Positions 24,181 through 32,085 of a stretch of DNA of 64,000 bases are shown in pieces. A program made the position numbers and the translations under genes. Within the stretch, counting starts at the first letter, position 1, and the number at the start of each line of letters is the position of its first letter. The stretch is taken from positions 7,600,501-7,664,500 of the forward strand of contig NZ_JAUSZA010000001.1 of NCBI RefSeq assembly GCF_030817215.1, in the 5' to 3' direction. Origin of the DNA: Paenibacillus sp. V4I3 (GTDB lineage: Bacteria; Bacillota; Bacilli; Paenibacillales; NBRC-103111). The notes under the pieces were generated by a model, which ran no database searches, was not told where the DNA came from, and saw nothing but the letters and a program-made list of their open reading frames with translations.

Positions 24181-25116
24181 CTACTTGCCAAGTATCTCAA
24201 GCGCTACACGCTTAAGATTATCTGTGTGGATCCCGTAATGTTTGAATACTTCTGAGCTTTTGCCCGCGATGGCCGGTTCATCCGGAATGCCGATAATACG
24301 CATCGGAACGGGTTGATGTTGGACGACTACTTCCGCAACTGCTGCGCCGAGTCCGCCGAAGATACTGTGCTCTTCTACCGTAATGATATGCCCCGTTTCC
24401 CCGGCAGCCCGAATAATCGCTTCTTCGTCTAACGGCTTAATCGTGTGCATATTAATGACACGGCAGGATACGCCAACCTCTTGGAGAGCTTTCTCTGTAT
24501 CGAGAGCTACCCGAACCGTTTCCCCAGTAGCAATGATCGTCAGGTCCGTGCCATCACGCAACGTCACCGCTTTGCCAATGACGAATTCATAGTCATCGGA
24601 TTCGTAGACATCCTCTACAGCGTTTCTTCCAATACGAACATAAACGCCGCCTTGGTGCTTAACTAAAGCCTCTGTCATTCTCTTCGTTTCATGACGATCG
24701 GCAGGCAATACTACCGCAAGTCCCGGAATTGCTCGTGCTACAGCTATATCCTGAACAGAATGGTGTGACATTCCGAGGGCGCCATAACTGACTCCTCCGC
24801 TTATGCCTACAAGCTTCACGTTGGTTCCAGAATAGGCCACATCCACTTTGATCTGCTCAATGCTGCGCATACTTAAGAAACAAGCCGGCGAAGTGACAAA
24901 GGGCTTCTTCCCGCTATGGGCTAGACCAGCCGATATGCCAACAATATTTTGTTCGGCAATGCCGACCTCAACGAATTGATTAGGAAACGCATTGGCGAAA
25001 GGCGCCATAGCCGCAGAACCTCGGGAATCGCTGGTGAGAACCATAATATCCGGATCGGTTTCAGCCAATCTCAATAGTGTCTCGCAAATAACCTGACGGT
25101 TAGGGATCGTATTCAT
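24181..25116 (-). CDS. Transketolase-like C-terminal subunit
   Basis: The product has 311 residues. It has the pyrimidine-binding domain (EVGIAEQNIVGISAGLAHSG near residue 52) and the C-terminal domain (VEEHSIFGGLGAAVAEV near residue 245). Together with the next gene it makes one split, two-subunit transketolase, as in archaea and several bacterial sugar operons. The ATG lies two bases after the TAA of the N-terminal subunit gene. It transfers a two-carbon unit between sugar phosphates using thiamine diphosphate. The operon setting suggests a dedicated catabolic enzyme, not the housekeeping one. Confidence 0.92.
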   Translation of the reverse strand: MNTIPNRQVICETLLRLAETDPDIMVLTSDSRGSAAMAPFANAFPNQFVEVGIAEQNIVGISAGLAHSGKKPFVTSPACFLSMRSIEQIKVDVAYSGTNVKLVGISGGVSYGALGMSHHSVQDIAVARAIPGLAVVLPADRHETKRMTEALVKHQGGVYVRIGRNAVEDVYESDDYEFVIGKAVTLRDGTDLTIIATGETVRVALDTEKALQEVGVSCRVINMHTIKPLDEEAIIRAAGETGHIITVEEHSIFGGLGAAVAEVVVQHQPVPMRIIGIPDEPAIAGKSSEVFKHYGIHTDNLKRVALEILGK

Positions 25117-25118
25117 GT

Positions 25119-25964
25119 TTAGCGCACCTGCCCTTCTTGACTCAATAGCTCAAGCGACGCGGAGAGTTCTGCCAATGCTTGCGAAAGCTGTGTATCGTTC
25201 GGTACGTGATGGTGCCATGCAGGATTATTTTCGGCAAAGGAAACGCCTTTGCCTTTCACCGTATTGGCCATGACCAAGGTAGGTTTTCCAGGTACAGTTG
25301 GCACCGCCCCGAAAGCCTCAACCAGTGAATCCATATCGTTTCCGTCAATGGAAACAACGTTCCAACCGAATGCTGCCCATTTCTCTTCAAGTGGCTCAAG
25401 CCCCATGACTTCTTCCGTGCCGCCGCTGATTTGCAGGCGATTTCGGTCAATAATACCTACGAGATTGTCAAGTTTGAAATGGGGACCGGCCATAGCCGCT
25501 TCCCAAACGGAGCCTTCGGCCTGCTCGCCATCACCCATGAGACAGAATACCCGATAACTCTTACCATCTCGTTTAGCCGCTAGCGCCATGCCTACCGAAA
25601 TGGCAAGCCCATGCCCAAGAGCACCAGTGTTCATTTCTATCCCAGGCACCTTATTGTTAGGATGGCCGATCAAACGTGTACCGAATTGACTGAATGTCCC
25701 CAGTTCCTCTTTCGGGAAAAAGCCTAGGTCAGCGAGGATGCACCAAAGTGATTCCACGGAGTGGCCCTTGCTGGCGATGAAGCGGTCCCGTTCGGTCCAT
25801 TTCGGATTCTGTTGATCGATATTCATAATTTTATAATATAAGGCCGTCAAAATATCCGTATTGCTCAGGGAGCCGCCAGTATGTCCTGTCTTGGCTCCGT
25901 GTATCATCTTTAGCAGATCCATTCGGATCTGGATGGCTTTTGCTTTCAGTTCTGAGTGGTTCAT
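25119..25964 (-). CDS. Transketolase-like N-terminal subunit
   Basis: The product has 281 residues. HTGGSLSNTDILTALYY (residues ~28-44) and ASKGHSVESLW are transketolase N-domain signatures. The ThDP motif GDGEQAEGSVWEAA...DRNRLQ lies near residue 145. AAGGAGG is five bases before the ATG, immediately preceded by a hairpin (see 25978-25999). Residues match the TktA half of split transketolases. It works with the downstream subunit; G3P is the usual acceptor. Confidence 0.92.
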   Translation of the reverse strand: MNHSELKAKAIQIRMDLLKMIHGAKTGHTGGSLSNTDILTALYYKIMNIDQQNPKWTERDRFIASKGHSVESLWCILADLGFFPKEELGTFSQFGTRLIGHPNNKVPGIEMNTGALGHGLAISVGMALAAKRDGKSYRVFCLMGDGEQAEGSVWEAAMAGPHFKLDNLVGIIDRNRLQISGGTEEVMGLEPLEEKWAAFGWNVVSIDGNDMDSLVEAFGAVPTVPGKPTLVMANTVKGKGVSFAENNPAWHHHVPNDTQLSQALAELSASLELLSQEGQVR

Positions 25965-25977
25965 AGGGCCCTCCTTA

Positions 25978-25999
25978 GAGTTTTTGTTTTAACAAAAAC
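25978..25999 (-). promoter_or_regulatory. Intercistronic hairpin ending at the ribosome binding site
   Basis: On the minus strand AGTTTTTGTT pairs with AACAAAAACT, and the 3' arm runs into CTAAGGAGG of the transketolase gene. A similar element, with the same CGAAG start and the same CTARGGAGG end, precedes the Gfo/Idh gene at 35040-35061. It may affect mRNA processing or translation. Confidence 0.55.
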
Positions 26000-26056
26000 T
26001 TACTTCGTAATCATAAGCTGAGTTTTTCGCCAGAAAACTGGCTTCGAAAGCATGGT

Positions 26057-27490
26057 TTACACATCAGCGCCGCGCAGCCACGCCTGAATTTCTTGTACAG
26101 TCGGATCCACTGGATCCGGGGATAAACCTGGTATATATTGGCATGCTTCATAAAGTGCAGGAATCACGTTAGCATGAATCCCAACTGCATGATGAACGTA
26201 AGGCCCTTTCACCAACTTTTCTTCCCATAACGGCCAGTCATTTACTTCCACCCAAACATAGGAACCGCGTGTATAAGGACCCTTGATACCGTGTGCTCGC
26301 CCTAAAAACAATTGATATTCCCCATGGTCGCCGTCAAAGCGGGCCAGCGTTATTCCGCCGCCTTTGATTTCCCCTTCGTGTGTACCTGGCGCATGGTCAT
26401 CGAACAAGAAGTGCTTGCGCAGCTTCGGCTTATCCTCAACCGAGAGAGACACAGGGAAATTACCGCAATGAAAGAGCAGCTCTCCATTCGGATTCTCAGG
26501 ATGACGAACCGTCAAGTCGGCGAAGAACGTCGGAGCTTGATTCATCGAAGCAGCCTGCACCATGATGGAGGTAATCGCTCCGTGAATGTCGGTTTCACAG
26601 GTTACCGGGATCTGCTCATCCGTTAGAATCGCATTGGCCAGACAAGGCATAATTCCCATAGCATCTTGAAGAGAAGACCAACACTGGATAGCAATAGCTG
26701 TGCTTCCGGTTTTGGTTGCGTATTGTTTCATCGCTACTTTCAGGGCAGCAATGCGTTTCACATCATCCTCAGTAACTTCGCTGTAATCAAGCTTTTCTTT
26801 GATGTAGGCAATAGCTTCGTTAAGCTCAGCACTGCTTCCCTTTTCAATCTGTTTCGATGTCCGTTGAATATCGATCAGCGTAATAGGATGAATCTCGATG
26901 CCGAAACGCTCGAGCAGCTCCCCCTCGTTACACATCATCGTTAAGAATGAAGCTGGCCGAGGCCCAATTTGCAAAATACGCAGGTTCCGCATTTGACGAA
27001 CCACGTTCGCAGCGGCAATGAAATTGGTAAATCCACGTTCAAATACCGGATCATTCAACCGACTGTTGGTCACATACGTAAAAGGCACATTAAAACGGCG
27101 CAGTACTTTACCTGTGGCAAATAGCCCACATTGGGTATCCCGCAAACGCATACCGTCCTCAAGAGGCGATTCATCGCGAGGTCCCCATAACAACACGGGC
27201 TTTCCAAGCGCTTTACCGACCCTAGCTACGGTATCCTCGGTACCAAAGTTACAATGCGGAAAAAAAACCGCGTCCACCTTTTCCTCTTTGAAGCGTTCAA
27301 TAATCGCATCCGCATTGATATGATCGTCATAAAGCAGCCCCTCGGAATTCAGTCCCTCCAAGTCCACAATGTCGATGTCCAAACCGAAGCTCTCGATTTT
27401 CTCCCGGATTTGAACCTTATACTTGAAAGCATCTTCAGCGCTAAATACAAAACGACGGGTAGGGGCGTAACCCAGTTTAAATTTCTTCAT
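26057..27490 (-). CDS. L-fucose/L-arabinose isomerase-family protein
   Basis: The product has 477 residues starting MKKFKLGYAPTRRFVFSAED, with AGGAG nine bases before the ATG at 27488-27490. The N-terminal domain, AAANVVRQMRNLRILQIGPR and IAIQCWSSLQDAMGIMPCLA match the aldose-ketose isomerase family of FucI/AraA type. C-terminal GNFPVSLS and AVGIHANVIPALYEAC are also conserved. Such enzymes use Mn(II) to interconvert aldose and ketose. First gene of the operon with split transketolase and FGGY kinase; D-apiose or another pentose is the inferred substrate. Confidence 0.87.
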   Translation of the reverse strand: MKKFKLGYAPTRRFVFSAEDAFKYKVQIREKIESFGLDIDIVDLEGLNSEGLLYDDHINADAIIERFKEEKVDAVFFPHCNFGTEDTVARVGKALGKPVLLWGPRDESPLEDGMRLRDTQCGLFATGKVLRRFNVPFTYVTNSRLNDPVFERGFTNFIAAANVVRQMRNLRILQIGPRPASFLTMMCNEGELLERFGIEIHPITLIDIQRTSKQIEKGSSAELNEAIAYIKEKLDYSEVTEDDVKRIAALKVAMKQYATKTGSTAIAIQCWSSLQDAMGIMPCLANAILTDEQIPVTCETDIHGAITSIMVQAASMNQAPTFFADLTVRHPENPNGELLFHCGNFPVSLSVEDKPKLRKHFLFDDHAPGTHEGEIKGGGITLARFDGDHGEYQLFLGRAHGIKGPYTRGSYVWVEVNDWPLWEEKLVKGPYVHHAVGIHANVIPALYEACQYIPGLSPDPVDPTVQEIQAWLRGADV

Positions 27491-27571
27491 GTCATCGCTC
27501 TCCTCTAAAATTCGAATGATAAATGGATGAATAAACAACTAAACATAGTATGGAATAACTAAATGAATAGA

Positions 27572-27592
27572 CTAAACAAATTGATAGTTTAG
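27572..27592. promoter_or_regulatory. CTAAAC/GTTTAG inverted repeat, candidate LacI operator
   Basis: CTAAAC and GTTTAG arms flank a 9-base centre in the leader of the isomerase operon. The same CTAAAC unit recurs several times between 27,540 and 27,780. Confidence 0.5.
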
Positions 27593-27636
27593 CATTTAAT
27601 GATGTAAACTTTTTACTTAACAATCTTTATGAAATC

Positions 27637-27665
27637 ATCCTAACACCCCGAATTTCAGGTGTCAA
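27637..27665 (-). promoter_or_regulatory. Probable promoter of the isomerase operon
   Basis: On the minus strand there is a TTGACA (27660-27665), a 17-base spacer and TAGGAT (27637-27642), about 150 bases before the isomerase start. The TTTAGTT/AACTAAA palindrome lies just upstream. Confidence 0.55.
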
Positions 27666-27693
27666 CGACTTATTTTAGCTATTATAAATAAAA

Positions 27694-27714
27694 TTTAGTT
27701 CTGTTTTAACTAAA
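27694..27714. promoter_or_regulatory. TTTAGTT/AACTAAA inverted repeat, candidate LacI operator
   Basis: Two perfect 7-bp arms are separated by seven bases, followed by direct repeats of AACTA. It is located between the divergent lacI gene and the isomerase operon, where an autoregulatory LacI site is expected. Confidence 0.55.
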
Positions 27715-27813
27715 CTAAACTAAACCGATTAGATTCACCTTGTATATGTTTATCAATCGTTGTAAACTAAACTTACTTAACGAATTAGTTAACATGAAAA
27801 GAGGAATCCGATA

Positions 27814-28863
27814 ATGAAGATGGAAGATATTGCGAAATTAGCTGGCGTTTCAAAATCTGCCGTATCCTTTGCTTTCAGTGGAAAGCCTGGAATCAGCCCA
27901 GAAACCCGTGAACGCATCCTGCAAATCGCACAGGAAAGCGGATACCTCCCTAGAGCAAAATCCCCATCCATTGACCATACAGCTAAATCGCTTACCTTTT
28001 TAGTCATTTCAAACTCTGGAATCGTACTAGAGCAGTTTTACCAACAACCATTCTTTAGGGAACTTATCCAATTCATAGAGGAACGATGCCGTACGAAGGG
28101 CTATTCCTTACTTTTTTCCTCCATCGATATGGAGTTTTTGGAGAGGGATATTCGGGTAGTTGCAGAGGAAAAGAAAAGCAATGGCGTCGTCCTTCTAGGT
28201 ACGAACTTAAATAGGGAGCAAATCGCAGATATTGCCAATAAACTTCAATCGCCTCTCGTAGTTTTGGACACCTGCTTTGATACGCTACCCATTCATTTTG
28301 TTGAGATTAACAATTTTATGGGCGCTTATCAGGCCGGCACTCATCTCTGTGAGATAGGGCATACCGACATTGGCTATATTGAATCGAATGTAAGAATTCA
28401 TAATTTCGAGGAGAGAAAGCGTGGCTTTACCTCAGCCATTCAAGAACATGGCAGGGAGATTCTAAGTACCCACAGATTTTCCGTAGCGCCTACCATCCTA
28501 TCCTCCCAAGATTCGCTCAAAGCTCAGTTGCTAGCGTTCCTGAAGGAAGGTCATCGTTTGCCGACCGCTCTATTTTGTGAATGCGATTATATCGCCATCA
28601 GCGCAATGAAGACACTTCACGAGCTAGGATACCGAATACCTGATGACGTGTCCGTAATCGGTTTTGACAATATCTCCGAAGCGGTTATTGTCTCGCCAGA
28701 ATTAACGACCGTCCATGTGGAAAAGCAGAGAATGGCATATCTCGCTGTGGATCTGCTTATTGAATCGATTGAGTTAGAACAGAGTGCTGGCACCAAGATC
28801 AAGGTTGATACACATTTCATCGAGAGACTATCCTCGCGAGCGAATCTTGTATCGATAGACTAG
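27814..28863 (+). CDS. LacI-family transcriptional regulator
   Basis: The product has 349 residues. The N-terminal HTH KMEDIAKLAGVSKSAVSFAF and hinge region are followed by a periplasmic-binding-like domain ending in IGFDNISEAVIVSPELTTVH. GAGG lies before the ATG. It is divergent from the isomerase-transketolase-kinase operon with shared CTAAAC-type repeats between, so it is very likely its repressor, responding to the pathway sugar. The centre of the HTH is typical of LacI. Confidence 0.92.
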   Translation: MKMEDIAKLAGVSKSAVSFAFSGKPGISPETRERILQIAQESGYLPRAKSPSIDHTAKSLTFLVISNSGIVLEQFYQQPFFRELIQFIEERCRTKGYSLLFSSIDMEFLERDIRVVAEEKKSNGVVLLGTNLNREQIADIANKLQSPLVVLDTCFDTLPIHFVEINNFMGAYQAGTHLCEIGHTDIGYIESNVRIHNFEERKRGFTSAIQEHGREILSTHRFSVAPTILSSQDSLKAQLLAFLKEGHRLPTALFCECDYIAISAMKTLHELGYRIPDDVSVIGFDNISEAVIVSPELTTVHVEKQRMAYLAVDLLIESIELEQSAGTKIKVDTHFIERLSSRANLVSID

Positions 28864-28979
28864 GTCAAAAGGTGCCATCCAGATCGGCTTTTCAAACGCA
28901 AGCCTTTAACCACTTTTAGTTGAATTAGTAGCTTCTGAGGGTCTTATTTCTGCGGAATAACCCATATGCCATAAAGGTT

Positions 28980-29480
28980 ACTTAGAAGACCTTTTCATCA
29001 TCTCAGTTACTAATCTGCAATTTTAGCTACTCTCCAGCAACTGAGCCGTCTTTTTCAGACGTCTCACGGCTGTTTCTCCCCATTCAGGCTTCTGAGAAGG
29101 CCTTTTCCGCCTTCTCAGTTACTCATCTGCAATTTTAGCTACTCTCCAGCAACTGAGCCGTCTATTTCAGACGTCTCTCGGCTGTTTCTCCCCATTTAAG
29201 CTTCTGAGAAGGCCTTTTCCATCTTCTCAGCTACTCATCTGCAACTTTTAGCTACTTTCAGCAACTGAGCCGTCTTTTTCAGACGTCTCACGGCTGTTTC
29301 TCCCCATTCAAGCTTCTGAGAAGGCCTTTTCCGCCTTCTCAGTTACTCATCTGCAACTTTTAGCTACTTTCAGCAACTGAGCCGTCTTTTTCAGACGTCT
29401 CGCGGCTGTTTCTCCCCATTCTGACTTCTGAGAAGGCCTTTTCCATCTTCTCAGCTACTCATCTGCAATTTTAGCTAACT
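28980..29480. repeat. 112-bp tandem repeat array (about 4.4 copies)
   Basis: The core CAGCAACTGAGCCGTCT starts at 29035, 29147, 29259 and 29371, exactly 112 bases apart each time. Copies differ at a few positions only, and a degenerate copy precedes them. Each unit holds two hairpins: CTGAGAAGGC/GCCTTCTCAG, and AGCCGT/ACGGCT enclosing GTCT/AGAC. The period is not a multiple of three and no reading frame is preserved, so it is non-coding. It abuts the truncated lyase at 29480. Confidence 0.92.
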
Positions 29481-29868
29481 GGGATGGCGACCTGCTGCGC
29501 GAGGTCCTCGATCAAACGTAATTCCAGCAGCATTTTAGAAGGAGCCGGCAAAATTTATAAATGGGACTACAAGAACAAAAGCTTAACTACGCTGCTAACC
29601 GCCACCGGGACGTATTCCAACAACATCACGAAAGGAACTCCAAGCTTGCAGGCCGATTTAATCGGCGATTGGCGTGAGGAAGTTATCTGGAGGACGGAAG
29701 ACAGTACTGCCCTAAGGTTGCTTCGATCGCGGGACAATATCAAGTTTATAATCCTAACAGCGGGAAGGTGCTGGACGTTGCCGGGAGTGGGACGGCAAAT
29801 TGAACAACGTACAAATCTGGGCCGCTACCGGCAGCACTGCGCAAAAAAATGGCGTCTGTTAGCTCCGT
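29481..29868 (+). pseudogene. Rhamnogalacturonan lyase (PL11-type) C-terminus with ricin-type lectin remnant
   Basis: The first codons read WDGDLLREVLDQT, a PL11 motif. After a frameshift comes KIYKWDYKNKSLTTLLTATG, then PSLQADLIGDWREEVIWRTE. Next, in another frame, GQYQVYNPNSGKVLDVAGSG and VQIWAATGSTAQK match a ricin-B/CBM13 lectin repeat. At least three frame changes and the lack of the entire N-terminal propeller show this is a relic. The parent would have been a secreted pectin-backbone (rhamnogalacturonan I) lyase with a carbohydrate-binding tail. Confidence 0.88.
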
Positions 29869-29888
29869 AAACCGCTGCCAAGCGCAAC

Positions 29889-29916
29889 AAAAAAGACTGC
29901 CCCTAGGCAGTCTTCT
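29889..29916. terminator. Bidirectional terminator
   Basis: AAGACTGCC and GGCAGTCTT pair perfectly around CCTA. The minus strand continues TTTTTTG and the plus strand CTTTGT. It separates the convergent lyase and GH42 remnants. Confidence 0.85.
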
Positions 29917-29933
29917 TTGTATAACCTCAACAG

Positions 29934-31648
29934 TTACGCTTCTTCGATAATCGCAATTCCCCAGCGAGTCAGCTCCCTGACCGCCCCTTGCTTCACTGCC
30001 TGCCCGCTCAACAATTCTTTCCCCTCCGCATGCGGATACTTCAAAGTCTCCGTACGATCGGAGTAATTGAAATAGTAACGAACGGTCTTCCCTTGGTCAT
30101 TAACGCCCGATTTCACAATAAGAGGATACTGAATATCTTGATCCATCCCCCATAGTCCGGCATCCTTGACCGTCATTTCCAGCACCTTGCTCATCACGGC
30201 AGCGCTCGGCAGACAGCCAACATAAGTCGTAGTGCCTTTCCCATGGCGGTTCTTGGTAATGGCCGCATACGCTCCCCAATGAGGATGGTCATAAGAAGCC
30301 ACTACTTCTGCCGTCGTAGGAGTAAGCAGTTCCATCCATGTGTTCACTGTGTTGTCCGCGGGTCCAACTTCAAAAGGGTCACCCTTGAACGAAACGGATT
30401 TCGGCTCCACAAATAGGCTATAGCGGATACCGCAAGCTTCATCGATAGCGCAGGGTTGATGTGTGGTGCGGACTTTGACATGTTCATTGGTAAAGCCGCT
30501 TTTAAACGTATAGACAACATGCCCGCCATTTCTGACGAAAGCGTTCAACCGCTCCAGCAGTTCATCTGACGCTGCATATAAGGCCGGAACAAGAATCAGA
30601 TCATAGTTGTCCAGATTTCCGCTGTCCGGATGAACGATATCACAACCGATATTCATTTTATACAACGCATCGTACATAAGCCGAACTATATCGTTATAGT
30701 TGACTTTACGACCGGGCAGAGGGAACCATTCCATCGCCGTCAAGGACTCGTTACTGACCAGCATTGCGACTCGATTCGATTTCTGCAGATTCACAAGATG
30801 CGGCGACAATCGATTAAAATCGCTGCCGATCGTCTTGGCTTCTTCATAAACGGGATTCGACTCCAAATCGTGGCTTAGCAAGCCCTTCCAGTAGGTTTCG
30901 GCTGAATTGTGTATCGAATGCCAATGCCAATAAGAGACCATGTTAGCCCCGGAGGCCAGATGGCTGAATGCTTGAAGCCTTAATTGTCCCGGGTAAGGAG
31001 TCCAGTTAGGAAAAGCTTGCGCCTGCGTTTCCAACACGAAATAATTGGTTCCTTTTAGAGCACGGGTAACGTCTCCGCCAAACGAAATTTCGGTTCCTGT
31101 CAGTTCATCTTGGGAAGGATGATAGATGTCGACTCCGGCGATATCCAAAGACGCCGACGCAGCAAAATGGTCTACATCCGGTTGGACACCGAAGGAGTAA
31201 CCTCTCCACTCGAAATCAAAGTTATGCGTGACAAACTGACTTGGTCGTTTATATTCATTAACGATTGACACCTGCCAAGCCAGAAAATCGGTGACGAGCT
31301 TCCTCTGGAATCGGGCGAATTCTGCCCCCAGACTGCCGTTGATCGTACCGACGACGGAAGGAAAGTCCTCCCAACTGTTAATTCGGTTGCTCCAGTAATC
31401 CAGCCCGAATTCCTGATTGAGACGTTCTAGGGTTCCGAACTTGTCTTTCATATATTTCACGAACATAAATTGAACGTTGGCACCTGCCGTATGATAATGC
31501 TTGGTCTCATTATCTACCTGATAACCGATAATCGCCGGGTGATTTTGGACATGCCCGATTAAGCGAAGGTCCTCATTGCGCAGCCCGATCTGCCTCTCAA
31601 TTGATGTTCTAATGTAACCAGCAAGGTAGCGTTTGTGTGCAACAGACT
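29934..31648 (-). pseudogene. N-terminally truncated GH42 beta-galactosidase
   Basis: The open frame 29934-31466 encodes the C-terminal ~510 residues of a GH42 enzyme, including the second catalytic region (FVLETQAQAFPNWTPYPGQL), the trimerisation domain and the C-terminal beta domain. The same frame extends upstream to about 31648 (SVAHKRYLAGYIRTSIERQI...NHPAIIGYQVDNE, with the acid/base Glu in DNE). It then meets a hairpin and a TAG, and the first ~120 residues of the barrel are absent. No ribosome binding site or proper start is present. It is probably a non-functional relic of a galactan or galactoside utilisation locus. Confidence 0.82.
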
Positions 31649-31714
31649 TAAGCGCCTCTCCGATAATCGGATGAGGCGCTTTGCGCTCATTGCGTAGCCC
31701 GACCTACCCCTCAA
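31571..31714. repeat. 30-bp direct repeats flanking a hairpin at the GH42 break
   Basis: CTCATTGCGCAGCCCGATCT (within 31571-31600) recurs with five changes at 31685-31714. Between them is the hairpin AAGCGCCTC/GAGGCGCTT with an inner CCGAT/ATCGG (31650-31681). The repeats bracket the point where GH42 similarity is lost, suggesting they mediated or resulted from the rearrangement. Confidence 0.6.
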
Positions 31715-31780
31715 ACAAGTTGCCTCCATATTGGCTTATTCTCATATCCCAAAACTTTTACCTCCTTGTCAACACAAAAA

Positions 31781-32071
31781 AAGGGCTGTTCCACATGTAG
31801 AAATCTACTTGGGACAGCCCCTTAAGGTCATTGACCTTCTGGCACATTCGAATCGGTATTCAAAACGAAGTTCATACTTCCATTGGATTTTTCCAATGCA
31901 ATTGATCTTCAGGCTTCAAAATTCGTGCTTCTATTGGAGTAACTCCAATGAAATTGACGTTTAGAGCGCCAACCCCCTATTTCCACTGGATTAATTCCAA
32001 TGGAATAGCTGCAGACTGCAAAATTTATAAAGTAGAAGCTGAATTTTCCAAATATGACATAGGAACAGCCC
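31781..32071. mobile_element. Candidate MITE-like element with three internal hairpins
   Basis: GGGCTGTTCC (31783-31792) and GGAACAGCCC (32062-32071) are perfect 10-bp inverted ends. Inside, ATTGGA-n-TCCAAT hairpins occur at 31882-31897, 31933-31949 and 31985-32001, spaced 51-52 bases. A stem GGGCTGTTCC/GGGACAGCCC with a minus-strand T-run at 31776-31782 forms a terminator for the Gfo/Idh operon. No reading frame of note is present. It could equally be a repetitive RNA element; it is not a transposase-bearing IS. Confidence 0.5.
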
Positions 32072-32085
32072 GCATCTAAAACTTT

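Noticed and set aside
28980..29480. CRISPR array
   Set aside because: The whole 112-base unit is repeated without unique spacers, and no cas genes are present.
29484..29870. A 128-residue plus-strand gene of its own
   Set aside because: The frame contains only the middle of a PL11 lyase and then out-of-frame lectin sequence. It is a frameshifted remnant, not an independent gene.
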